A stretch of 64,000 nt of DNA from the NCBI GenBank assembly GCA_963693085.1, contig OY856409.1:1335831915-1335895914 (forward strand). The letters run 5' to 3'. This document shows, one piece after another, positions 21,495 through 33,700 of this stretch. Made by a program: the position numbers and the translations under genes. Each line of letters starts with the position of its first letter. The first letter of the stretch is position 1. This stretch comes from Alisma plantago-aquatica (taxonomy: Eukaryota > Streptophyta > Magnoliopsida > Alismatales > Alismataceae). The notes beneath the pieces are model-generated. The model did not search any database. It worked only from the letters and a program-made list of their open reading frames with translations, and had not been told where the DNA came from.

Positions 21495-23339
21495 TATTGG
21501 GTTTTATGGAGAAAACATGTGCGGCGGAAGCAATAAAATCCATGCAACCCAAAACAGGATCTCGTTGACAATAACGTATTTGGAAGGAGTGTTTGCGGGA
21601 TATAACTTATCGGGGAGCAAGTCCGGCGATGTCCCGCTACACGACGGTGCAATGTTGTTGACCTACACGGACGGAACTTCTCTCCCATTCGTTGTCACAG
21701 GAAGATCCGGCGGCGCTCCTGTGTGATGATGTGTGTCGCTCGTAACGTGCACGGATGGTCGTCGTGTCCACCGAACGCAGGCGTCTCATCATCTGCGTCT
21801 CTACTTCGTCCACACGGATGGACTGGAACTCCACTTCACGCTTCCTAAGCTGGCGGGAAGGAGTCGTGTTTGTGCGGCGGCGTGCTAGCGGCGCGTTGCT
21901 CTCCTTCCTCTCCTATGGACGGTGATGGCTGGGGTTTACGTGCATGAGCGTAAACTAAAAGTGTCTCTCGATATCTTATATAGATATTGGCCGTCAATCC
22001 TCCTTTAAATAGGATACGAAGGGAAGTAGGGTTTCCTAAACCCATCGGTAAGCAGAAATGTTGTGTTAATTAAAACACTCGTGGATTAATTAGAATATTC
22101 CAGAATTCATTAATTAACCAAATAATCACATTAATTGATTAATTAATATCCGACTCCATGCAATCGCTTGGGATGGCTTTATGTGCATATATGCCAACAA
22201 ACTCCCACTTGCACTTAGAGCCAGTCACTCCAATATTATTATAATCGATTACATAAACATTTTAGTAATCAATGTGATTCGAAGCAATTCAAATCAAATC
22301 TACAATTATATTCCTATTCCAACACATCCTATGTGTGGACCCGGTAGGCTCCAAATTACGTTGGCAGTAATATCCATAATCATATTATGATTTCACAAGC
22401 AATGATTGGTATCTAGCAAGACTTCATTGCCACCCAAGTAATTGGATAAGTTAGAGAACAACTTAACCTATCATTCATGACTGGTGTTACAGTGATTATA
22501 TAGTTCTTTTGTCATTGATATCTGGATTGAACTCGAGTCATGGAATTGTTATCCTTTTCAATGTTCAATCCATGTTCCTTGAACTAGAGCAGACTATCTG
22601 AGATATATGTAAGCTCAATATCACATATTGACTCACATCAGCATGGCCATGCATTTCTCAGTCTCGCTTATCAAGTGGTTGGAATATCAAACTCACGTAG
22701 GAAGGAAAAATTCCATCTACATCACTCACAGTCATCCCCATGTGTCACAGTGCACCCAAGCACCATCTTTATGGCAATCCTTATTCAGGACCACGGTGGA
22801 TGATGTCAAAGTACACTGAACGACATGTGATAAGTGTAGTGACTTCAGGTCTAAGAACCACAATCACCACCATCATTATGAGATGTGACTCTAACTACCA
22901 ATCATGGTATCCATGTGTCACTCTCAAGGTGGGTCTATCCGATACACTATTCTCTAACAAGTATCTATGTATTTGGTTTGATATCTCCATATCATGGATA
23001 ATGAGATTCTTCCATCAACCAACATACATTCTAATCTTATGTGTTATTGATGTCTATGGATATTTCCACAATAACAACCGATTAGGGACAAAACAAGAAT
23101 ACATACTCTTAGCATACATATGATTTCACTATTCAGGTCATCAACCCGAAGACATATGTCATTGAGTATATTATTCAATAGACATCTATAAGTTTTATGG
23201 TCATCTCACAATATAAAACAAAAACATATAGATTGGAAACTTGCCTTTATTGATATGATCAATGTAGTATTACAAATCGTTTACATAGTATCCCATTACA
23301 ATCATCGAATGATAGTCTCTATGGGCATACATACCAACA
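21495..23339 (-). repeat. 3' LTR of copia-2, with an embedded LTR-end/PPT signature
   Basis: About 1.85 kb. A possible TATA element (CTTATATAGAT) is near 21975. At 22191-22214 the sequence ATGCCAACA AACTCCCACTTGC repeats the LTR terminus plus PPT found at the true ends (7323-7346, 23331-23353). It is followed by GAGCCAGTCACTCC, as at the real internal junction. The 21-bp phased array of copia-1 is absent. Confidence 0.65.
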
Positions 23340-23348
23340 GATTCCCAC

Positions 23349-23648
23349 TTGCACTTATTCTCAATCACTCATGAATCTCAATCCAAGTGATCGAACATGT
23401 CCGTCATGTTTCTGCTGTGAAAGTGCTTTTGTGAACGGGTCAGCAACATTGCTTTCTATAGGTACTCTACAAATCTTCACATCTCCTTGTTGTACGATCT
23501 CTCGTATGAGATGGAACCGCCGTAGAATATGTTTGGAACGTTGCTGTGATCTTGGTTCTTTAGCATGTGCAATTGCTCCATTGTTGTCGCAAAACAACTC
23601 AATTGCATCACCAGTGCTTGGAACCACTCCAAGTTCAAAGTTTGGATT
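23349..23648 (-). pseudogene. copia-2 RNase H, C-terminal fragment
   Basis: An open frame of 88 codons (23361-23627) continues upstream as NFELGVVP. It carries ELFCDNNGAIAHAKEP, which includes a catalytic Asp (CDNNGA), RSKHILRRFHLIREI, and NVADPFTKAL, and ends LGLRFMSD. This is the standard end of a Ty1/copia polyprotein, which degrades the RNA strand during reverse transcription. It is the longest uninterrupted copia pol stretch in the window. It is truncated at the N-terminal side by CACTA-type sequence, so it cannot be functional. Confidence 0.85.
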
Positions 23649-23649
23649 T

Positions 23650-23842
23650 GACGGTCAATTTTAGGCGTCAGTTTCTTATTAAGCAACCGACGTTAAATAG
23701 AAAGCGATATGCATGTCTGTTCGCTCATCACAGATAGATGTCGGTTTATATATATAACCGACACTTTATGGTTTAGGCGTCAGTTTTTTATATACAACTG
23801 ATGCATGTAAATCTGACATTATAAGCCATTTCTGTAGTAGTG
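23650..23842 (-). mobile_element. CACTA (En/Spm-like) transposon end
   Basis: The right border reads, on the minus strand, CACTACTACAGAAATGGC, a typical CACTA terminal inverted repeat. Inside are subterminal motifs TAGGCGTCAGTTT (twice, about 23671 and 23773) and GTCGGTT / CCGACG. The matching left end was not found near 23650, so this is a fragment or a small deletion derivative. No transposase is seen. Confidence 0.65.
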
Positions 23843-24791
23843 CTACTAGATATGAAAATGTATTCTTCAAATATTCTACAATAGACATGTGTGGATGAGA
23901 TAGTGAGTGTTCACAGTGTCTTGTCATCTACCAAACAAAATTGGAGAACCCTGTTTGAATATGGTATATGGGATCGACTTCATGATGCCATGGCACTAGG
24001 ATGAAGTTCAATTAGCTTTTTATCCTTTGATATATGGTAATTATAAAACATAATTTTTTATATTTGAAACATGCTTAGATCTTGTATGCTTTAGTTCCTA
24101 TATGGTGTGATGCACAAATGCGATTCATTGAGTTAGAATATAACAACAATTACCAATCAAGTTTGTGGATAGTATATACGAAGAGTTTTGGTAAAGAAAG
24201 TGTCGATCACCTATCTCTTGGTATAAGACAAAAAAGAAGCATTTTTTTGGGTCTTGACATTGTACAACAAATAGATTAAAAGATAAAAGTGATCAAGAAT
24301 TAGTGGAAGGTTGCATAAGATAGACATAAGACTATGTAGATAATAGTCATGGACCTTTTGAGTTTTAAGTGGGTGACCATATGTTCTTAAAGTTATCATC
24401 AATGGTTCCTCCCATATATGTGAGACCCTATCTTATAATGGAGAATTTGGAAAAGTGGCATATTGGCTAGAATTACCGCCTAAGTTGCAACAACTTCATG
24501 ATGTCCTCAATGTGGCAATCTTAAGACAGTGTCACCTAGATACAAGACAAGTGTTTGCAGCCAATATATATGCATGTATTCGAACATGTTACCTATGAGG
24601 AAGGATCACTGCAGATCATGGACCATGAGATTCATAAATTGAATAGGAGGTCAGAAATATTGTTGGTTAAAGTTTTTTAGAGACACCAAAAAGTCAAATA
24701 ATCTATGCAAGAGTTATAGTATCATACATTGAGAGTTCGACCTAAGTTTTTTTTATTTTCAAGTATGAAACATTCTAAATAAGGGAAGATT
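23843..24791 (+). pseudogene. Ty3/gypsy integrase tail (gypsy-1), degenerate
   Basis: Integrase inserts the element cDNA. At 24121-24279 EYNNNYQSSLW and LGLDIVQQ match the end of the integrase core (usual form FAYNNSYQSS, LGPDLVQQ). At 24420-24540 VRPYLIMENLEKW and LHDVLNVAILRQCH match the C-terminal GPF..L.P.LHDVFHVSMLRK region. At 24620-24690 the tail MDHEIHKLNRRSEILLVKVF resembles the Del/Tekay-type post-integrase (chromodomain-like) segment. Several stops and a missing integrase N-terminal half make it a pseudogene. GTCTAAATAAGGGAAGAT precedes the LTR. Confidence 0.7.
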
Positions 24792-25179
24792 TTTAATGAC
24801 CCATTCCTAGGTTAAACCTTACTTTTGTTCTTTACAGTTTTGAAATAATTTCTTTTATAATGTGATTTCTCAAAACCCTTATTTGCATAATGGAAACCGT
24901 GTGAAGGAATTAGTGTCATTTGAAACCATGCCTTATTGAAAATTTGTTTTTTTTAATAATAAAGATCGATAAACACTAAGCTGTATGTTTCTTATATGAC
25001 TGATGATGCACATGATGCTAGAATGCTAAATGATGGTTTGACGTGGTGGTTTTAACAAATAATAAGAATGAATTATGGTATATAAGAACTTTATTATTAT
25101 AAAATAAAGTACATTTTGAAGCACTCCTTCATATGATTAAAGATGATAAATATGATAATATGAATATTTAATAAGATAA
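24792..25179 (+). repeat. gypsy-1 3' LTR, first ~390 bp
   Basis: Starts TTTAATGACCCATTCCTAGG, matching the TGTAACAACCCATTCCTAGG start of the gypsy-3 LTR at 56721 (minus). Shared words include AAACCCTTATTTG, CATGATG and AATAAGAATGAAT. It is interrupted at 25180 by a SIRE-like LTR. Confidence 0.65.
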
Positions 25180-26652
25180 TGTTGGCTTTCGGGATATGCC
25201 ACACTCATAGTTTGATGATACAAATATTTCCCAAATCGTATTACTAACATGCATATTTAGTATTTCAGGTGATCAAGGAACTAAGTCAACCTTACATACA
25301 TATATGATCATATACTTGCAAATGAAGTTGTACCATGTATTTATGTATTTGTTTGTATATGTGTGTTTTTGTACTACTTGATAGACATGATGTAAGGACA
25401 AGTGATGATCCTACAAAACCCACCCAAAACCCTATCCTACACCCGCATGAAGACTTTAGGGTTGATAGGTTTCATATGAGTCATTAATAGGACCTCACAT
25501 ACATTGCAAATCTTTGCACAAAGTTCTTCTCAGTCAACAATTTTTTGGACCAAGACACACTCGGTCAAAGACTTAGAAAATTGAGAAATAGTCTTGCATG
25601 TCTAAAGTTCTAAGTCAGTCTCAATTGAGAATATTGTCAACTACAAAAAGTCAGTCAAAGAAAAGTTTGACCGACAAAGATCTGTTGCAAGGAGATTGAC
25701 CGACTGAAAGCCATTGGAGCCCAAAACTTTTTCTGGTCGATAATATTGTAGATAGAGACTCTTTCGGTCAATAATATTGTGGACCAGATACGATTCTGGA
25801 ATGTCAGTTTAGTAACGATCAAATTAGTCATTGCAACTTAATTAACTTCATCCTAACGGCTAATTAACCACTAAGAACACTCTAGATACTCCCCACAGGT
25901 ACCCTAATCACTTATAAACATTTCCTACAAATAGTAGTGGTCTTAGGGCACCTAGAAATTAACTTTGTACACAACTTTGTACATTACATTGGAACAACAT
26001 TTGATACATACTTGAGCATACTTCAATTTGCCATCATTCTCAAAAAGCTTAGGTTCTATTCTTAAAGTTACTATCATTCTAGCCTAAGCCCTTAGCTCAG
26101 TTATAATATCCTCTCCACCTAATACAACTTTCCCTAAACCTTTTTGGAGTGGATCATCATCACTTGTCCATGGAGCTTGATTGTACATCTTATGAGATGA
26201 ATTTTATTTTCCATTTCTCCAACCTCTTTTTACTTTGGTGTACTATGCTTGGGCCACTTCTTATAGTGAATACTGTCTCAGATCATGCAAGAAGGAGTCT
26301 TCTCTAGTTGTTTCTCTACCTAGGTCGTCAAAGAAGAGGTGAAGAGGGTGACCTTCTGTGGCCCGTCAAAGAAGGTGGGAGTTCTCCTTGAGCTGAAAGG
26401 AGGGTTAGGCTTGCACCATAATTTTGTGTATCATGTATCGATATGTAAAAGGAATAAAATACATAATTTATAAATCTTGGTTGGAAACAACTGGGTAGTG
26501 GACTGACATCATTTGATGGAACCACTCTAAATCTGTGTCTCTTGTGGTTGCCTCCTTTGCTTTATATTTCCAATGGACTTTAAGTTAAGTAATTTTATTT
26601 GATTAAAATTATTATAAATCTCTATTCACCCCCTCTAGATCTTTTCAAATAA
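25180..26652 (+). repeat. SIRE-like copia LTR
   Basis: Starts TGTTGGCTTTCGGGATATGCC-like, then CTCATAGTTTGATGATAC and GGTGATCAAGGAACTAAGTC, the usual opening of plant SIRE LTRs. It ends with TATTCACCCCCTCTAGAT, the usual SIRE LTR end. From 25532 to 25775 the motifs GTCAA, GACCGAC and CGGTCAA recur, about 30 bases apart in places, just upstream of a likely TATA (CTTATAAACA near 25911). No partner LTR is present. Confidence 0.65.
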
Positions 26653-26654
26653 TG

Positions 26655-26672
26655 TATAAATTTATATCAAAA
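26655..26672 (+). promoter_or_regulatory. Degenerate PBS after SIRE-like LTR
   Basis: TTTATATCAAAATCGAG resembles TTTGGTATCAGAGC with G-to-A type changes and sits where the PBS is expected. The element is then broken at about 26705 by copia-3. Confidence 0.45.
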
Positions 26673-26704
26673 TCGAGTTTAGGGATCATAATATGGGGTT
26701 TCTT

Positions 26705-28627
26705 TGTTGTATGATTTTAAATCCATCATGTGATGATTGTAGTGGGACAGTATATACATGGTTTGATTACTAATATAAGGAAAATACACTTACTATGTTC
26801 ATTTTAGTGTTGAGTAATAGTGTCCTAAGAAAGTTTTGAATTGATGACATATGGTTTGGGTTAATGACGTAAACATGAGATCATATGTGTATTCATAGTA
26901 TTTATTAGTGATATGTCCCCGGTTAGATATTACTATGGATGACAACAATAATACATAAGACTAGTATGAGTGTTGAAGGATGAGTATGTCTCTTTAGTCT
27001 TAATATTAGATATCATGTTAGACACATGGATATGTGTCACAGAACAAGTCATAATGGAATTGTGCCACCTTGAGTATGCCGCATGGATACATGTTAGAGA
27101 ACGACTTGTACTGGAATTTCCCACCTTGAGTATGACACATGGAAGCCATGTCATGGTAGTCAGAGTCATGTCTCAATGAGACGGTGGTGAGTGCTATCCT
27201 TTGTCCTGAAGTGACTACAATGATCGCATGTTGTTATGTGTACTTCAACACTACCTGACATGACTTCAAATAAGGGTTTCCCCACATGAATTATTGGGTA
27301 CAATGTGACACTTTTTTATTATGTTAGTGATGTAGATGGAATATATCCCTCCTATTAGATTTATATCTTATCCACTCATTCAATATTACTAAGAAATGCA
27401 TGGTCGGATCATGTGAGTCAATATATGATGTTGAGCCCACTAAATCTCATAGTCTTCTCTAGTTCAAGTAAATAGATTAAAACTTAAGAGGTTGAATACT
27501 TCATGCTTAGTTTTTATTTATATATTTGTAAAAAAAGGAGTATATGGTCATGGTCACATTGTTCACTTCCATGTTGATGTTGATATCTTATTATTCCATT
27601 TACATGAATAGAAATGATGTGTTTCTGGATATCAGTCATTGCTCGTGAGGTCTTTGACATCACTTCCAATGTAATGTGAAACCTATAGGGTCACATTCAT
27701 AAAGGTGTTGAAGGAAAACGAATTTTGCTAATGCAATCATAACTAGAATTCTTCTAGATTATGAAAAGGTTGACCATTTATCCAACTACTTGACTAAATA
27801 AGTCATTTTATTGAATCAATGATTGGTAAAAATAGGTCAATTGATTGTCAGTGAATCAATTGATTAACCATTTGAGAAAGTAACTAACCAAATGACAACA
27901 AATCAGTTGATTGATTGGGTCTACAAATTCAAAAGACCAAGATAGTAACATCGACTCAATGAGGTTCCAATTGGTCCAGTAAATGAGAACTGGAAGTTTC
28001 CTAAATAGTTGTGACAATCAACTGGACTCCCAGCTGACCACCTGGATTAGTTGCATGTTTCGTGTTTCATTGAATATTGCAACTAGAAAAAGGATTTGGG
28101 TATTTGGAAAACCTAACCATAACACCCATATACAAAGGAGTGGACGTCCATGGCATGTGATAAAGTGGATCATGAATTTCTCCCTTTAAGAAATCACAAG
28201 GATGATTGGAGAGGAAAGGAGAAAGTGACTCTAGCACATCAACAATCTGGTTCCACTTCTACCTAGTGGCCTAGGTCGATCCCCAAGTGTTACCTTCTTC
28301 CATGCAAATGATGCATAAGTTGAGGCGTGTGTGTAGAGGTTTGGGAATGAGTTCCTTCATCAAGGAAGATGATTTCACTTCTAGTTTTTGTTGCAAGGAC
28401 AACCAAGCTGTTGTGTTTCACCAACTTTGAATCTTGATCCAAAAGTACGAGAATGGTAGCAAGTATGATGTGTCTTGTTGTTGTAAAACAAGGGAATGGT
28501 AGGGCATATCCAATATCTCATTTTTGTCTTTAATAAACCAACACTTTATGGTTATGAGGTATCTGTGTCTTTGAATTTTATTGGGTAATATTAAGTATTC
28601 TACTAAACCCCTTCCAAAAATCCAACA
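26705..28627 (+). repeat. 5' LTR of copia-3
   Basis: Starts TGTTGTATGATTTTAAATCC (usual TGTTGGTATGTATGCCC) and ends ..TCCAACA. Section 26700-27650 is the reverse complement of 6380-7332 and 22330-23339 (ATATGTCCCCGGTTAGAT, AGACGGTGGTGAGTG). At 27811-27912 AATCAATTGATT-like units appear at about 20-base steps where copia-1 has AACCGATCGGTT units. Confidence 0.7.
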
Positions 28628-29664
28628 CTAACATAAGAGTCACAGTGGATGTGGATATGGACAAAATTAGTTTTTTTGTGATGTGTGCATGTTGTTTGAA
28701 ACATATAATTGTGGTTTTTGATGATTATCTCACAATTTTCAATATGTATATGGACTGTGTGACAGACCACCCTCTCTATATTTTCTATGTACTCAATTTA
28801 TGCAATTAGAACACTATGATGTAATGACATCATCGGTGCACCATTTTAGAGATGTGGACATAATCAGAAGCATTCATCAACTAGCAAGGTCCTTAGAGTG
28901 AAAATGGTTAACAAACCTAATACTATCAAACCAATTTTTCACCCAATTGATTTAAAACCATGATAAGGAAACATAGAGCTTTCAAGACATGTGAGGGGTT
29001 ATTTGTCCAATCACATCATATGTTGGCTCAAGTATGTGTGATAGTTTTTATATCAACTTTTACTACATGTAGTTATTCCTATAGTATACAATATCTATAA
29101 TAGTGTATATGTAATGATGATTTGGTCCAACTAAATGTTATCAACTCCCTCAATGTAATTTTAATTTTAATATGCCTTCCACTGTGCAACTCATATTGAA
29201 ATCTTGATTACCTATATGTGGGCACACAAAAGTGTGGTGGGTTGTCAGTATTTGGGAAGTGTGATAATAAGTATGCAGGTCTACCAAAGCAAGGTGCATA
29301 TCTTATTAATAGGATTAAGAACCTACAAGCATAAATATGGGATATACTTCATACATTAGTTAGTGACAAGGAGTTATGCAACCATCTATCCAAGAGTTAT
29401 GTTGGATAAAATTGCTAAATGTTACCTACCTAAATAAATAGGTTGTGTGTGATCATCAAAAGCTGACTTGTGACTTTATGAAATATGGATATTGTCCAGC
29501 TAATAAAATTACTTGTCGTAGTCTTTTGAATTGATAGTGAGATTGTATATTTTAAATAAAATATAGGGATAATTATTAATTAAATGATACATTATAAAAA
29601 AATAATTTTACAAATCAAAGTTTACCTCATGCAAATATTTTGTTGTATATAAAATGGAAAATAC
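28628..29664 (+). other. PBS remnant and leader of copia-3
   Basis: TAACATAAGAGTCAC at 28629-28643 sits at the PBS position and resembles TGGTATCAGAGCCA after several transitions. The leader has stretches in common with copia-1 (CAAAGCAAGGTGCAT, AAAGCTGACTTGTGACTT). No gene is present. Confidence 0.5.
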
Positions 29665-30500
29665 ACATAACAATTTCTCATTGTGATCGATCCTTGAGAA
29701 AGAAAAATTAAATATGAATAATTTTCTTGATTGGTAAAGGACATTGAAAATTGTTATCACTCATGAACATAGGATATCTATCCTGGAAACTCCATTACCA
29801 GAATAACCAGCTATATATACACATATGGCAAAGAAGGAAGCTTATTTTAAACATGTCGATGATGTTATTGATGAGTGTTGCATATCCTCCATGAATCATG
29901 ACCTGATAAGTAACATGAGAACATGCATGCTCTAGAGATGGACACCCATATAAGGAATATGTTCTAAGAGAAAGAAAGATAAAGAATTATGATGTCTCAA
30001 AGACCTTGTTTAAGTGAAACATGACTTAAGGTGATCAAGTGGGGACCTGTGTGCTCAAGTTAATTAGGCTATAGAAGTCTAGAAAGATAGGGATTTCATA
30101 TAGGCTAAAAGTTGACCCCTTATGTAATCTTGTAATCATTTTGAGAACATTACAACAAGCTTTCCATGAACTACTATACAAACAACTTTGTTTGACTATT
30201 ACTAGAGTTTATTGGCATGTTAAGAATAATTTGAGACTGGGATGAAGGAAGACAATCCAACGTTAGTTTTGAATTTCAAAAAAGGAAAATGAAATTCAAA
30301 GGGAAAAGGAAAATCTAAGAAAAAATCTAAAGTTGGACAAAGCCTAAATCTTCCACACTTAAAATCAAAGGAGGAGTAGGAAAATAAGGAACTTGTCATT
30401 GTTGTCACAAGACTAGACACTGGAAAGAATTTTTGCTCTCAACCTTAAGGAGATAAAGAAAAAGGGGATAGATATCTCCATTTTAGGTATATATGATACT
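29665..30500 (+). pseudogene. copia-3 gag, many stops
   Basis: Readable pieces are EKEKLNMNNFLDW followed by a stop, then RTLKIVITHEHRISILETPLPE, matching copia-1 gag (DKLNGTNFHD.YRTLRIILTQERKLYVLDTPIPE). Next come KKEAYFKHVDDVIDECC and SMNHDL, then a lysine-rich stretch (GKGKSKKKSK) and a decayed zinc knuckle (CHCCHK..HWKE in shifted frame near 30395-30430). Many stops and shifts exclude function. Confidence 0.7.
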
Positions 30501-30509
30501 GAGATAAAT

Positions 30510-30729
30510 TTACTTAATTATTCATCATGGGTATTGGATATAATATATGGATCTCACATATATTCAAATATTCATTATAAGAAAACAAGTGAACTCTTAC
30601 TAAAGGGGAAGGTGGATCTATGTGTTGTTAATGGATCAAGAGTTACTGCCACAATAGTAGGTACCTATATTTTATATCTACCTAGAGTACTTGTACTAGA
30701 ATCAGAGAACTCCTATTATATATGTAGTG
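30510..30729 (+). pseudogene. copia-3 protease, N-terminal part, truncated
   Basis: The frame 30534-30729 reads IIYGSHIYSNIHYKK, KGKVDLCVVNGSRVTATIVG, YILYLPRVLVLESENSYYI. This matches the copia aspartic protease region (usual WVLDTGSGSHICTN, GEVDLRVGNGARVAALAVG, LPSGLVLELNNCYYVP). At the DTGS site the sequence reads DIIYGSH, so the catalytic Asp-Thr-Gly is altered. It is truncated by the Tekay-like LTR end at 30730. Confidence 0.75.
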
Positions 30730-33700
30730 TGATGCCCCGCCACACCAATGATATTACTCAAAACAAAACACACAATCAATAGCTAATCATCCACATTACT
30801 AGAAAATAGGGTAAATTAAAGTCGATTTAAAACATTACTATCATGTCCAGAAAACATTACATAAAGGTCCAACAACCTGTATCACACCATAGACCATACT
30901 AGGTGTTTACATGCCTATCAAGTGGCATCGGCCACAACTTGTATACAAAGGAGATGTTCCACATATACATGCCATATACAAACATAGGCACACTACTTTA
31001 AACTCAAGCTGATATACATATCATCTACAAAACATCCCCTTCCCAGGCTTGAGAGTACAAGGATGACTATAGGACTCTACAACAACTACTATCCAACCTT
31101 CTACTTCTACTGCTCTCCAAGATACTCTTCATTAACACCATGATCCTGACCATGCCACTGACAACCACCTAAAAATATGTAGTGACCCACGGGGTGAGAC
31201 CCATGTCCCAATAAGAGATATCGCACTCAACCAACAGTTATTTATTATAGCAAGTTATACTATTAAACAGATTAAATAGTTTAAACTAATAAAATAGGTT
31301 AATCAATATAAGTAACTAAAATAAGTAAATCATGACTAGCATAGTATATAGAGGAAACAAAAGTCTACCATTTTTGATACATTTGATTTCTCTTACCACA
31401 ATATATAACAACTAAGCAATATGAGAAAAAAAAGGCATGGGTTAACATCCAATTTGAAGCATGTTTAACCCTAAATAGATATACTACATAGATGGATTAC
31501 GCCTTTTATTAAACACTGATGATTTGAAGTATACCACTCAACTACAATCGACCACTGTTAAGTCGAAATCAATGCCATACAAGATCTAGGAGAGTTGGAC
31601 TCCTATGATCCCATCATCCCTCGTCAGTGTGAGTCCTCTGTAGTGACATATAAGTCTATCTACAAAATAGCCTAGTCCATCCTTGGTATATAGGTCATGG
31701 CACTAGTGAATCAAGGTATACAAAAACCCAAACATCTGAGGTACAACCACAACTATGTGCAATCTCATCATATGTAAACAACTTGAGATACAACCATAGT
31801 CATTCTCCTGCAGAGGTAAGACTGCATCCATCCTCCATAACCTTGGGATCAGGATGACATAGATACACAGTCTCAAGAACACTAGATACTCAATAGTATG
31901 AGCTATGAGTTTCCCTTAGGAATAATCATTTCACCATCCAAAAAGTCCTAACACTAGAATAGATCTATGGCATAGGGCACTACATGATTAGGGTTTCACT
32001 TGAATAGTTAATTCCAAATGAATATATTTTAACTACATCAATCAACTTACATACAAACCCTACAAGAATTCTACAAAAAATAGGTATACTAAAACCTCAT
32101 AAGATATAAAATATATGGCACATAAAGTTTATCACATCAACACATGGTATTGATTCACTGCCACACATGTAGCACAAGTCATTGTTGCATCATACATAGT
32201 ATAACACCTCAATTAGGACACAAAGCCATGTACAAGGTCATAAGACCATTCACATTGTTCCATTCAAGAACATCATCATATTTGCATGCCTCATCAAGGA
32301 TCATCATACCATCACCATACATATGAGACATAAGATCACCATAATATTGTATCTAAGAACTATGATGTTCATGTGATAGCATATTAGGGTTGCAACAACA
32401 TAGACATAGAAAGTAATTCATTATCACACTAATTACATAGGAGGTTATGTATCATCATCACTTACTTGTAGTAGGGTCAGGTTCATTGAAAATAGTTGAA
32501 TTAACATTATCAAACAACACTTTACTAAAACCTTAGGTTTGTATTCATTTGAGGACAAAGGTAAGACTATTAGATCATGTGTAACCAAGCACCAACAAAT
32601 TAGGGTTACTTAATCAAAACACCATCATATCATGAAAGTACAAGTTCATTAATCACCAATCATAAATTAGGAAACATAGCGACCATGAAGCCAGAAACTC
32701 TCATCGACCACTGAGGGTCATAGGTGTGATTGATTGCTAAGGGTCAAGGGGGTTGGCGACCACTAAAGTTATAAAACACTGGTGACCAATAATATTAAGT
32801 GACATTGGCAACCGATTGAAACTAAATCCTTCATCGATGGCTAAAGGTCCAGAACTCAATGACCACATAGATTAGAACCCATCGGCCAAACATGGAGTAG
32901 AAACCTCAATGATCACATGAGGGAATCTTGGCAACCATAGGTGATACAAAACTTAGTGACCACTAGGGGATGCAAATCCTCATCGAACACATTGGTACCA
33001 AAACCATGGTGACCACATAAAGAGAACAAAATATCAATGACCACATGAGATTAGACAGGTTAGTTACCATCAAAAACTTGAAAGGTCGTCAAGTTGCATT
33101 ACTAGAAAGAAGATCAATTCAAAACCCTAATTAGAAACCATCCTTTGAGAGAGAAAACCCATTGTTTCCACAAGCATGCAAGGACCAAAACTTCCATCAT
33201 CAAAGAAGAGTTTGTGTACAAGGGATTAGGGTTCATTCAAGAAGATATAATAGTCAAGAGTTATCATGTAAACATAGAACCTAGATATAAGATACTATCT
33301 TTCTACTTGCAACAATGTTTTAGAGCAAGATTATGGGCATGCAAGATAGAAGTAACCAATAATCATGGAGATAGTTATATAACTTGCCTTGCATATGATG
33401 TAGAAACTCCAAACATCAAGGTATATCTAAGGAAAGAAACCCTAGCTTGAGCGCTCCTCTCACCATGCTAGCTCCACCTCCAAGAAAGAAGCAAATCATA
33501 GGTCAAGGAAGTAAGAAAGATAATTTTTTTAAGCTCTAACTCAAGCACTACCATGGAACACCATGGATTCGGCCAAGAAGAGAAAGAAGAAGAGGGTAGA
33601 TCAAAGAAAACAAAGGTATAGAGGGAGATCTCACTTATTAGGGTCAAGAAACTAAGGAAGGAAGCATCAAACAATCACAAGAAGGGTTGATCCAAACCCT

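Larger units (their letters stand above)
21495..23648 (-). mobile_element. 3' part of a second Ty1/copia element (copia-2)
   Basis: 3' LTR 21495-23339, PPT GCAAGTGGGAATCTG (minus), then the C-terminal RNase H. The element breaks at about 23648, where CACTA-type sequence begins. LTR section 22330-23339 matches 6390-7332 of copia-1, and the R/U5 part shares GTCCACACGGA and TGGAACTCCAC with copia-1, so they are relatives. The LTR ends TATTGGGTTTTA / CCAACA match copia-1. Confidence 0.75.
26705..30729 (+). mobile_element. 5' part of a third Ty1/copia element (copia-3)
   Basis: LTR 26705-28627, degenerate PBS, leader, gag and start of protease. It is cut at 30729 by the end of the Tekay-like element and does not resume after 43900. 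LTR, leader and gag are all recognisably related to copia-1 but more decayed and in the opposite orientation. Confidence 0.7.

Noticed and set aside
33145..33450. 101-codon frame with a near copy at 41625-41885
   Set aside because: Both lie at the same place in the two gypsy-2 LTRs; similarity is LTR similarity and no product is known.
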